Numbered from the stretch's first letter, positions 1 through 5,829 are shown. The stretch is DNA of 5,829 nucleotides from Myxococcales bacterium (GCA_014239625.1 JAAZYN010000270.1:1-5829), one strand, 5' to 3'. Numbers and translations: made by a program. The notes: generated by a model not told the origin, from the sequence alone.

Positions 1-814
1 CGCGCAACGTTACCCCGGCGGCTGCCTGGATCGCTCGTGGCTTGGTCGTCGCGACCGACGCGGCCCGCGCGTCGACGACCACGACCACGCCCTTACCGAT
101 GACCTCGAGGCTCCCCCGCGAGGCCTCGAACAGCACCGCCGCGTCCTCGCCGATCCCCACCCCGAGCCGTTGGGGGTGGTGGAGGACGGCTGTCAGGAGC
201 CGGCCGAGGCGCCGGTACTCGACGAAGTGTTGGTCGATGATCACTTCCCGCCACAGCCCCAGCCCGTCGTAGGTCGGCATGCCTTGGCGAAGGGGCCTCT
301 TGAGCTTGCCCGAGAGCATCACCTCCGACAGCACCGCTGCGCCGGCGCTCGTCCCACCGACGACCGCTCCCGCCTTGTGGCGCGCGATGATGGCGTCCAC
401 GAGCCTGGCCCCTGCCAACGCCTTCATGAGCCGCCGCTGAGCCCCTCCGCCGAACCAGATGACGTCGGATCTCTCGATCGCCGCGATCACGGACGCCCGC
501 TTGGCTCTCAGCCGCGTCATCGCGGTGACGTTCAGCGCCCCCGCGGCGGCCCACTCGTCAACATCGAGGTGCCCGTCGGCGCGCTTGGACGCCTGCGGGA
601 ACACCAGCACACGGGCTCGCTTCCCCCCGGCCAGCTTCAACATGCGCTTGTAAGCTCGGGTGGGTACCGTGCCACCGCCGACGGCGACCACGGGCCCGCG
701 AGTGTCTACAGCCCGCGTGGCGGTCGGTGGGGTCGCTGCTGCCGCGAGCCCAGCTCCAGCCGCGAGCCATACGCTCAAGCCGGCACACCAGAGCATCTTC
801 AACGCGATCTTCAC
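1..814 (-). CDS. Secreted cyanophycinase-like serine peptidase (family S51), 3'-truncated
   Basis: Cyanophycinases hydrolyse cyanophycin, the Asp-backbone/Arg storage polymer, to beta-Asp-Arg dipeptides. Read on the minus strand from GTG 814, 271 codons are open to the window edge; the C-terminus is missing, probably only a short piece since family members are about 270-300 residues plus signal. Residues 1-28 form a signal peptide (Lys2/Lys6, hydrophobic core, then an Ala-rich cleavage region before TPP), so the product is probably exported like the CphE type. Visible family motifs: FGGG at 121-124 with Gln126, nucleophile elbow GGTSAGA with Ser156, DQHF at 194-197 with His196, GIGED with Glu223. 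The Ser-His-Glu spacing (40 and 27) is close to that I recall for Synechocystis CphB (42 and 27). The consensus DQHFxxRxRxxR reads here with Tyr200 at the first Arg, while Arg202 and Arg205 are kept. An in-frame TGA lies directly before the GTG; ATG at 796 is a possible alternative start. Family call is firm; the exact substrate is inferred. Confidence 0.88.
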   Translation of the reverse strand, partial: MKIALKMLWCAGLSVWLAAGAGLAAAATPPTATRAVDTRGPVVAVGGGTVPTRAYKRMLKLAGGKRARVLVFPQASKRADGHLDVDEWAAAGALNVTAMTRLRAKRASVIAAIERSDVIWFGGGAQRRLMKALAGARLVDAIIARHKAGAVVGGTSAGAAVLSEVMLSGKLKRPLRQGMPTYDGLGLWREVIIDQHFVEYRRLGRLLTAVLHHPQRLGVGIGEDAAVLFEASRGSLEVIGKGVVVVVDARAASVATTKPRAIQAAAGVTLR

Positions 815-820
815 TCACGC

Positions 821-829
821 AGCATAGCA
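821..829 (-). promoter_or_regulatory. Candidate extended -10 promoter for the cyanophycinase-like gene
   Basis: On the minus strand the 69-base gap contains TGC-TATGCT, an extended -10 (TGn plus hexamer) whose last base lies six bases before the GTG at 814. With normal geometry transcription would begin at or next to the GTG, which would give a leaderless mRNA. This fits the lack of a Shine-Dalgarno sequence in front of that start. No good -35 hexamer is seen 16-18 bases upstream. The rest of the gap (830-883) shows no hairpin with a T-run. Inferred from sequence pattern only. Confidence 0.35.
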
Positions 830-883
830 AAAGGTCTGAGCGACGCACGCGATAGGGCCAACTATTTGGGTGTCCTCGATGTC

Positions 884-1297
884 TCAGCGCATGAAGTAGG
901 CGATGAGGCTCCACGCGCCGAGGCCTATGCCGATGAGGCCGAGGACGCCCTGCTTGGGCGCGAGCTTCTTGATGAGCTGGTCCATATTGGCCTGCGCCGT
1001 GGGGTCTTTGACCCAGCTCTTGAGCATCCCCACGCCGAGCAGCAGCCCCAGGCTCGCCATGACGATCCCTGTGGCAAGGTAGGTGGCCCACCACAGCATG
1101 GGCCATCCGGATCCGAGGCTCAAGACCGCGTGAATGATGACCCAGACCCCCCACAGCGCGCCGGTCGCCCCGATATAGCCCTGGTAGGGAGCCAGCTTGT
1201 CGATGAGCTGTTTGGCGTCCGGCTTCGTGGCGATGATCAGGCTGGCTGCGCCGAGAATACCCAGCACGATCATGAGAACAGGTGCGACGAGTAGCAC
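884..1297 (-). CDS. Small integral membrane protein with internal duplication, function unknown
   Basis: A 137-residue protein I cannot assign to a named family. Hydrophobic segments lie at about 1-23, 40-60, 65-92 and 115-134, giving four predicted membrane spans. Two charged stretches share the pattern QLI-x-KLAP-x-QG (residues 30-40 and 107-117), each followed by a Gly-rich span ending W-x-(I/L)-I. The protein is therefore two homologous halves, each span / linker with short amphipathic helix / span. The GTG start at 1297 is chosen because AAAGGAAGG sits five bases upstream. The frame is open further, to an ATG at 1360, but that would add 21 mostly polar, Arg/Gln-rich residues with no clear ribosome binding site. 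It lies 216 bases after the amidohydrolase-like gene and 69 bases before the cyanophycinase-like gene, so co-transcription with either is uncertain. No catalytic residues are evident; a structural or small-transporter role is only a guess. Confidence 0.8.
   Translation of the reverse strand: MLLVAPVLMIVLGILGAASLIIATKPDAKQLIDKLAPYQGYIGATGALWGVWVIIHAVLSLGSGWPMLWWATYLATGIVMASLGLLLGVGMLKSWVKDPTAQANMDQLIKKLAPKQGVLGLIGIGLGAWSLIAYFMR
902..1210 (-). repeat. Diverged protein-level duplication inside the membrane protein gene
   Basis: Codons 30-55 (positions 1210-1133) and codons 107-132 (979-902) encode related segments 77 residues apart. They align without gaps: QLI, KLAP, QG, three Gly, Trp and Ile are identical. 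The DNA around CAGCTCATC and the following Lys-Leu codons is also similar. The preceding hydrophobic spans (about 1-23 and 67-92) extend the likeness, so the duplication probably covers the whole protein. Confidence 0.7.
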
Positions 1298-1302
1298 GAT
1301 GG

Positions 1303-1311
1303 CCTTCCTTT
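1303..1311 (-). promoter_or_regulatory. Shine-Dalgarno that fixes the GTG start of the membrane protein
   Basis: The minus strand reads AAAGGAAGG, then five bases, then GTG at 1297. This purine-rich site is the reason for choosing the internal GTG over the upstream ATG at 1360. Confidence 0.65.
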
Positions 1312-1355
1312 GTCGTTGGCGACCTGGCCGCCGTTGATGTTGCTGACCGGAGAGA

Positions 1356-1386
1356 GTCACCGACCCCGCGGTAGTGACAAATTATC
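1356..1386 (-). promoter_or_regulatory. AT-rich patch and GTCAC inverted repeat, possible promoter/operator of the membrane protein
   Basis: The 216-base gap 1298-1513 is GC-rich except for a patch near 1379-1392. On the minus strand this patch reads GATAAGATAATTTG, with a -10-like GATAAT at 1386-1381. Just downstream are five-base arms GTCAC and GTGAC (1378-1374 and 1360-1356) separated by 13 bases, which would straddle a start site near 1374. No recognisable -35 is present: the expected spot is occupied by CCAAGG next to a run of eight C (1403-1396). The remainder of the gap has GC-rich imperfect hairpins without T-runs. A weak call. Confidence 0.25.
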
Positions 1387-1513
1387 TTATCAGAAGGGGG
1401 GGGCCTTGGGGCGTTCGGCTGATGCGCCCGCGAATCCCAGCCAACCCTGCGGGCTGCCGTCGGCGGCGGGACGTCTCTGAGCGGGGGGAAGGGGTGCCGC
1501 TACGGCCGCCACT

Positions 1514-2716
1514 TCAATCCAGCGACCCGGCCCAGTCTTCGACGACGAACGTGCGCAGGGCTCGAGCGATCCCTCGGGCGATCCGTCTCGCGTTGTCGGG
1601 ACGCGGTCCGACGGGCCTCGAGCCGTCGAACTCCCACACCAGATCTTTGCGCACTTCAATCGTCAACGCGCTGACGCGATTGGCGCTATGGCGGTAGTCG
1701 CTCACCAGGTTCGGGCGCGCCTGGAGGAAGGCGCAGATCCCATCGTATGCCTCCCTCGCTCGCTTGAACTGCGCCTCCTGGCCCTCCGGCGCTCGCAAAA
1801 AGCGATGCAGGTAGCCCGCCAGCGCGGCGCTTCTGGGATGCCGCAGGTTGGTGTTCAGCAGCATCTCCCAGACCAAAGCCGCCTCCTCGAGCTGCACCGT
1901 GTCACCCATCTCGGCTTCGAAGATTCGCTTGAGAAAGCGAAAGAAGAACCACGGTTGGCAACGGATCTCCAGGCTGCCATCCGGCAGCAGGTACGGATAG
2001 TTGTGCTCGACGTAGAGCCCTGATTTTTCGAGCACCAGGGCGACGCGGTCTCGCAGTAAGCGGTTGGTGCTGGACTCAGCGAGCTGGTCAGGGAAGAGCG
2101 GGTCGAAGATCCCGGCCGGCAAGCGGGAGTCCAGCTGATAGCTCTCCGACCGACTCAGGAGGCTGACCTCGGGGCGCCGTGTTTGGGTCGGGTTGTGCTC
2201 ATCGTAGGTGTGTATCGCGATCTTGATTCGGGAGCCCTCGATGGCTCGCTCCATCCCCGCCGAGACCGAGTCGTAGTAGGCTTCGAGCACATGTCGCTTC
2301 TCCCGATGGCTCAGCACCTCTGCGAGTCGCCCGCTGATGGCGAACCGGCGCGTGTGCGGCGCCTCCGGTGGGCTCGATCCCGGGAAGCGGTTGAAGTCCA
2401 TGACGGCGCGCGCGACCTCGACCCGGATGTGGCCCTCCAAGCCGAGCGCGGCCGCCAGCTCAGAGGCCACCAGGTCGGCCCCCCAGTCCCGCATCTGACA
2501 GAAGTCGGCGTGCAGGGCGCCGCTGTCGAGGAACGATTGAACCCGCGCGGACTCCGTCAGCTCCGCCGGAACCAGGTCCCCATCGTGGAGGGTGTCGACC
2601 ACCACCAGGTCGCGCCACACCGGCGGCAGGCGCGTGTCATCCTGGGCGGTGTCGGCGCGCGAAGGTACAAAGGAAAACGGGGCTGCGCCCCGCTCGATCC
2701 GCCACAGAGCGTTCAC
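1514..2716 (-). CDS. N-formylglutamate amidohydrolase-like protein
   Basis: A 400-residue protein resembling the FGase family (PF05013), whose best-known member HutG cleaves N-formylglutamate to glutamate and formate. Signs of the family are a His-containing loop before a Pro (HDGDLVP, 44-50, like the usual PHGG...P), RAVMDFNRFP at 103-112 matching the conserved R-x-V-x-D-x-NR motif, IHTY at 168-171 in place of the usual D-x-HS, a VEHNYPY strand at 236-242, and IEVRKDL at 353-359 matching the C-terminal E-(I/V)-R-x-x-L motif. It is longer than typical members (about 250-300 residues), with an added helical region at roughly 255-345. No signal peptide or membrane span is seen, so it is probably cytoplasmic. 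GTG 2716 overlaps the preceding gene's stop as GTGA and has AGGAGG four bases upstream. No histidine-degradation genes are present, so the HutG reaction should not be assumed; a related N-acyl or peptide amide substrate is possible. Confidence 0.72.
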   Translation of the reverse strand: MNALWRIERGAAPFSFVPSRADTAQDDTRLPPVWRDLVVVDTLHDGDLVPAELTESARVQSFLDSGALHADFCQMRDWGADLVASELAAALGLEGHIRVEVARAVMDFNRFPGSSPPEAPHTRRFAISGRLAEVLSHREKRHVLEAYYDSVSAGMERAIEGSRIKIAIHTYDEHNPTQTRRPEVSLLSRSESYQLDSRLPAGIFDPLFPDQLAESSTNRLLRDRVALVLEKSGLYVEHNYPYLLPDGSLEIRCQPWFFFRFLKRIFEAEMGDTVQLEEAALVWEMLLNTNLRHPRSAALAGYLHRFLRAPEGQEAQFKRAREAYDGICAFLQARPNLVSDYRHSANRVSALTIEVRKDLVWEFDGSRPVGPRPDNARRIARGIARALRTFVVEDWAGSLD

Positions 2717-3858
2717 GGTCCCTCCTGTCGGTAGCGCTCGAGGACCGCCACGACGTCCCCGGGGTCATCCGTGATGTCGAGCCAGCGTGCATACTCGTGG
2801 CCGCGCGCGAGGACGGACAGGAGCGGATAGACAGGCTTGTCCTCTGTCCAGTATCGGCGGCCGAAGAACACCATCGGGCTCACCCGACCGCCCTTTTGAT
2901 AGTGGTTTTGGCACGCGTCCTGGAAAATCTCCTGGATCGTGCCCGCGCTGCCCGGCGAGAACACGACGCCGTGGGTGGCGATCGTCAGCAGGCCGTCCTC
3001 ACGGATGGCGTTGGTGAAGTATTTGGCGATGTGGGTGGCGAAGACGTTTGGCGGCTCATGTCCGTATAGCCATGTGGGGATGCCCAGCGACGGATGGCGC
3101 TCGGACGCGCGCGGGTCCGCCGGAAATCGCTCGCGCACCGCGAAGGCCTCGTGCAACCAGCGCGGGTGCGTGTATGTGGGCGCTCGAGCGAGCCGCTCGC
3201 AGGCGCTCTCCAACGCGTCATCATCCCGATCGGCGAAGTAGGCGCCGAGGTGGGTCGCCTCCATGGCGCCCGGGCCGCCGCCGCTACACATGAGGTAGCC
3301 CGACCGGGTCAGGGCGCGCCCGATGCGCGCGACCTCGAGATAGCGTCGATCGGCACGAGACATCGCGTGGCCGCCCATGATCGCCGCCACAGGGCGCGGC
3401 GCTTCCCCGTGGCTTTCCAGCAGCTGCTCGAGGGCGTCGGTCATCGCGTGGTCGTGCAGTGAGCGCGCCAGGGTCTCCAGGATGGAGGTCGGTCGATCGC
3501 CGCCGGTGGCCTTGAAGTGCGCGTAGACCCGAGCGTCGAGACAGGCCGAGTAGCTGTCGCGGTCGTCCGGGTCGAACGCATCGAACAGCTCACGGGCGGT
3601 GTAGAGCGACGATCGGTGGAGGGAAAACGGGACGTTGGGGAGCTGTGGGACGTGGATCGCGCCGCACTCGAACACGTGCCGATGACCCTCCGGCGACAAC
3701 CTGCAGCCGAGCAGCGTGACCCCTTGGAGGTCCCGCGCCAAGAGTGACTCGGTGTGACCACGCAGGTCGAGGTCCTGCAGGACGACGCCGGCTAGTGGGT
3801 CACCGGCAGCGAGCAGGGCTTCGAACTCATCGAGTGTTTCGAGCTCTTTGCTGACCAT
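2713..3858 (-). CDS. LOG/PpnN-type Rossmann nucleotide-binding protein, probable nucleotide 5'-monophosphate nucleosidase
   Basis: A 381-residue member of the family once called lysine decarboxylase-like (PF03641). LOG and PpnN proteins of this family split the N-glycosidic bond of nucleoside monophosphates to free base and ribose 5-phosphate. Residues about 20-60 (Leu/Asp/Gly-rich, QDLDLRG ... LLGCRL) form an N-terminal domain with a pentapeptide-repeat look. The catalytic Rossmann domain starts near 156: MGGH at 161-164, SGGGPGAMEA at 192-201, PTWLYGHEP at 261-269, AKYFTNAIRED at 278-288, and the phosphate-binding SPGSAGTIQE at 301-310. The classic motif is PGGxGTxxE; here the second Gly is Ser, with the Glu kept. 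No signal peptide; cytoplasmic. ATG 3858 is the only sensible start, since an in-frame TGA (3867-3865) lies just upstream and no other start codon occurs before the conserved region. The ribosome site is weak. The gene starts inside the end of the spermidine synthase-like gene and overlaps the amidohydrolase-like gene by four bases, indicating one operon. Confidence 0.85.
   Translation of the reverse strand: MVSKELETLDEFEALLAAGDPLAGVVLQDLDLRGHTESLLARDLQGVTLLGCRLSPEGHRHVFECGAIHVPQLPNVPFSLHRSSLYTARELFDAFDPDDRDSYSACLDARVYAHFKATGGDRPTSILETLARSLHDHAMTDALEQLLESHGEAPRPVAAIMGGHAMSRADRRYLEVARIGRALTRSGYLMCSGGGPGAMEATHLGAYFADRDDDALESACERLARAPTYTHPRWLHEAFAVRERFPADPRASERHPSLGIPTWLYGHEPPNVFATHIAKYFTNAIREDGLLTIATHGVVFSPGSAGTIQEIFQDACQNHYQKGGRVSPMVFFGRRYWTEDKPVYPLLSVLARGHEYARWLDITDDPGDVVAVLERYRQEGP
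2720..2726 (-). promoter_or_regulatory. Shine-Dalgarno of the amidohydrolase-like gene, inside the preceding gene
   Basis: The minus strand shows AGGAGGG three bases before GTG 2716, within the last codons of the PpnN-type gene. It supports the GTG start and, with the four-base GTGA overlap, reinitiation or coupled translation. Confidence 0.75.
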
Positions 3859-5829
3859 GCACGCTCAGCATGGCCCAGAAGTTGCCGGATGGGAAACCTT
3901 TGGCGCCAGTGATCGGGCAGCTGGCTCAGCGGCTCGCGGGCACACTCCGGTCGCCCGGTACGCCTCCAGGCCTCTGCCTCCGCCACAGCGGCTAGCACAG
4001 CTACTGGCGCGGTGCCACCGACGCCGACCCGCCGGTCGGGATCCGGGGCATCTCCGTCGCTGCGCATCCCATAGGTCGAGGACAACAAGGGATCCGCCAT
4101 CCTCCCCAGGGCTGCGTTTATGGTCGCCGCCGGGATCGCAGGCCCTCTGGTCCGACGACGTGGGCGTGAGGCGACACCCGGACGGCGAGGGAACACCGCG
4201 GCTGCGGCCCTGGTGACCCCGGAGGTGGGCGGCGTGAACACGACGCTGGCGGCTTCGCTCATGACCCGAAGTTCGGCTTTCAGGAGCGACACGGGAGGGA
4301 CTTGGCTCGGATCCGACCGGAGCACTCGGCGGGTCTGTGGGTCGGCGAATTGTTTCACCAGCGCATCGGTCCAAGAGGGCAGCTGTCGACCACCCCGTCG
4401 CGCTGTCCACACCTTCCAGGCCAGACTCTTCAGGAGCGCCGCGTCGGCGGCCGAGCCACGCGCCCCGAGGTTGTTGGCGATGCGTTTGGTCGCCGGGCTG
4501 CCGAGATCAGCCACCCCGTCGAGCTTGGCGCCGTGTAGCAGTGAGGTTCGGCCTGCGTAACGGCGGTCGTCGAGGCGCCACGGCAGGGTCGCCTGCGCGT
4601 TGGCGAAGAACGCCGCCGGCGCTCGGTACTCCAGCAGCGGGTGGGTGTCCTTGTTGAACGGTGGCTCGCCTGGGAAATAAGCCCGGATGGTGTCCGCGGA
4701 GGCGATCTGTAGGATCGCGACGTCGAAGGGCTCCACGATCGCGTGCCGCAGGTTCTTGCGGTTGATGTCGGCTCTCACCCGGTCGCTCTGTAGACGGCGT
4801 TGGACGTGCTCGGCGTCGAAGTCGATGTGCTGGTCGCCGGCGACGATCAGCACATCCTCGGAGTTGCACTGCCAGAGCTCGACGTACCCGAAGGCATCGC
4901 TGACGGTGTTGAGGATGATCGACAAGAGGTCGTCGTCGAGCTCGTACAGATGGACCCACTGCACCAGCAGCCCTCCCGGCGTCAGGTGTGCCGCGATTTC
5001 AGCGAAGTACTCCTGACTGAAGAGGTTGCCGATGCCGCTGATCCAGGGATTTGATGGCTCGCTGACGATCACATCCCAAGCGCGCCGCGGGTTGAGCTTG
5101 AAGAACTCCTTGGCGTCGCCGATGTGAAGGGTCACGGCTGGATCATTGAGGACGTCGTTGTTGTGATTCGCGAAGTACGCCGCGCCGCGGACCACCGCGT
5201 CGGAGATCTCGACGACGTCGACCCGGGCATCCGGGTGGCGGGCCGCTGCGCCGGCGGTGATGCCGCTCCCCAGGCCGATGACCAAGGTCTCCTTAGCGGC
5301 GGGGTTCAGCAACATCCCCAGGTGCCCGAGCCAGAGCTGCGTGGTCATGTCCTCGCCCGTTCCGGCGTCGGTTTTGCCGTTCACCTTCATGTAGATGGAG
5401 CCGGAGCGCGTGTCCTTGAGGATGGCGACCGAGGTATCGGCGCCGGCCTCCGCCTCGATGACCTCGAAGACGTCGAGCTGCTCTCGCAAGGCTCCGATCG
5501 AATCCTGCGAGAAGGTCTTGTGACGGTAGAGGCCGAAGTTGAGGATCAGGGGATCCCAGCCTCCGCCGAGCCCCACCACGATGACCAACGCAGCGATGCC
5601 GGCTGCCGGGATACCGAGCCGTCGTCGCCTCGGCATGTCCGGCAGGATGGACAGCAGGAGGGCGGCGATACCCAGCGAGATGCAGAGGCCGATGATGAAG
5701 GTGGCCTCCAGGCCCAAGGCCGGCATGATCACGAGCCCTGTCACGATCGCGACCGAACGAATGAGCCACCTGGGGGTCCCGACGCGGGACCCGGTGCGGT
5801 GGTTCGCCCTTTGTGAGATCGGGATCTTC
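3792..5829 (-). CDS. Membrane-anchored spermidine synthase-like protein, 5'-truncated
   Basis: The frame is open through the window's edge, so the start is missing; 678 residues are visible. Numbering from GTG 5744, hydrophobic spans lie at about 11-34 and 43-62 after a further hydrophobic stretch. These match the end of the multi-span N-terminal half of the fused transporter-like/spermidine synthase family, usually 6-12 spans. The Rossmann core follows: VNGKTDA at 121-127, VIGLGSG at 155-161 (SAM-type glycine loop), VEIS at 178-181, GDAKEFF at 209-215, SEPSNPWISG at 228-237, NLFSQEYF at 240-247. True spermidine synthases carry an Asp-rich D-x-x-DP motif; here it is EPSNP, as in the widespread fused group of unknown substrate, so polyamine synthesis is doubtful. 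Residues about 385-630 form an extension: an Arg/Pro/Ala-rich stretch (about 515-580), then a helical, TPR-like stretch (585-630). The last 20 or so codons overlap the next gene. Whether the first 28 visible codons are authentic is uncertain, because the usual Y-x-x-NT-x-GA motif before the span is not visible. Confidence 0.82.
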   Translation of the reverse strand, partial: KIPISQRANHRTGSRVGTPRWLIRSVAIVTGLVIMPALGLEATFIIGLCISLGIAALLLSILPDMPRRRRLGIPAAGIAALVIVVGLGGGWDPLILNFGLYRHKTFSQDSIGALREQLDVFEVIEAEAGADTSVAILKDTRSGSIYMKVNGKTDAGTGEDMTTQLWLGHLGMLLNPAAKETLVIGLGSGITAGAAARHPDARVDVVEISDAVVRGAAYFANHNNDVLNDPAVTLHIGDAKEFFKLNPRRAWDVIVSEPSNPWISGIGNLFSQEYFAEIAAHLTPGGLLVQWVHLYELDDDLLSIILNTVSDAFGYVELWQCNSEDVLIVAGDQHIDFDAEHVQRRLQSDRVRADINRKNLRHAIVEPFDVAILQIASADTIRAYFPGEPPFNKDTHPLLEYRAPAAFFANAQATLPWRLDDRRYAGRTSLLHGAKLDGVADLGSPATKRIANNLGARGSAADAALLKSLAWKVWTARRGGRQLPSWTDALVKQFADPQTRRVLRSDPSQVPPVSLLKAELRVMSEAASVVFTPPTSGVTRAAAAVFPRRPGVASRPRRRTRGPAIPAATINAALGRMADPLLSSTYGMRSDGDAPDPDRRVGVGGTAPVAVLAAVAEAEAWRRTGRPECAREPLSQLPDHWRQRFPIRQLLGHAERAWSAKSSKHSMSSKPCSLPVTH

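Noticed and set aside
93..554. A 153-codon minus-strand open frame inside the cyanophycinase-like gene
   Set aside because: It is in another frame of the same strand. The translation is Arg/Gly-rich low complexity, whereas the chosen frame carries GGTSAGA, DQHF and GIGED.
170..1294. A 374-codon open frame on the plus strand
   Set aside because: It runs antisense across the cyanophycinase-like gene, the gap and the membrane protein gene. Its translation is rich in Arg, Gly, Pro, His and Asp without any family motif, while the opposite strand shows signal peptide, catalytic motifs and membrane spans. It is a shadow caused by high GC.
1298..1360. Upstream ATG (1360) start for the membrane protein
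   Set aside because: It would add a polar Arg/Gln-rich leader with no good ribosome binding site, while the internal GTG has AAAGGAAGG at five bases.
1417..1442. GGCTG...CAGCC inverted repeat as a terminator after the amidohydrolase-like gene
   Set aside because: The arms are short, the loop is long, and on the minus strand it is followed by C-rich sequence rather than a T-run, so it does not meet the intrinsic terminator pattern.
3865..4410. A 181-codon minus-strand open frame overlapping the C-terminal part of the spermidine synthase-like gene
   Set aside because: Its translation is Ser/Arg/Gly-rich without pattern, and the main frame keeps better codon use and a TPR-like segment. It is kept in mind only as the frame in which a late frameshift would end at 3865.
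5124..5816. A 230-codon open frame on the plus strand
   Set aside because: It is antisense to the SAM-binding core and membrane spans of the spermidine synthase-like gene, and its Gly/Asp/Val/Arg-rich translation has no recognisable domain.
3792..5829. Naming the product spermidine synthase (speE)
   Set aside because: The catalytic Asp-rich motif is replaced by EPSNP and the protein is membrane-fused, so only the fold, not the reaction, is supported.

Overview
The window is GC-rich bacterial DNA in which every gene I can support lies on the minus strand, so transcription runs from position 5829 towards position 1. High G+C at third codon positions, GTG starts, secreted hydrolases and the particular protein subfamilies fit a high-GC Gram-negative such as Myxococcota (deltaproteobacterial type). 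That placement is an inference of modest confidence. I see no RNA gene, mobile element, phage gene or CRISPR array.

Layout in transcription order. (1) 5829-3792: 5'-truncated, membrane-anchored spermidine synthase-like protein with a Rossmann methyltransferase-type core and a long C-terminal extension. (2) 3858-2713: LOG/PpnN-type Rossmann nucleotide-binding protein, probably a nucleotide 5'-monophosphate nucleosidase; its start lies inside the end of gene 1. (3) 2716-1514: N-formylglutamate amidohydrolase-like protein, overlapping gene 2 by four bases and so probably translationally coupled. (4) After a 216-base gap with an AT-rich patch, an 8-G run and a small inverted repeat, 1297-884: a 137-residue integral membrane protein built from two homologous halves. 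(5) After a 69-base gap, 814-1: a secreted cyanophycinase-like serine peptidase (family S51), truncated at its C-terminus by the window edge.

Genes 1-3 look like one transcription unit; genes 4 and 5 may each have their own promoter. Themes shared by the set are hydrolysis of small nitrogen-containing molecules (nucleotide N-glycosidic bond, N-formyl or similar amide, beta-Asp-Arg type isopeptide) and a polyamine-synthase-like fold. A common pathway is not demonstrated by the sequence. The points most worth a second look are the cyanophycinase with an intact triad but a changed Arg position, its possible leaderless start, the duplicated membrane protein, and the 67-base overlap between genes 1 and 2.
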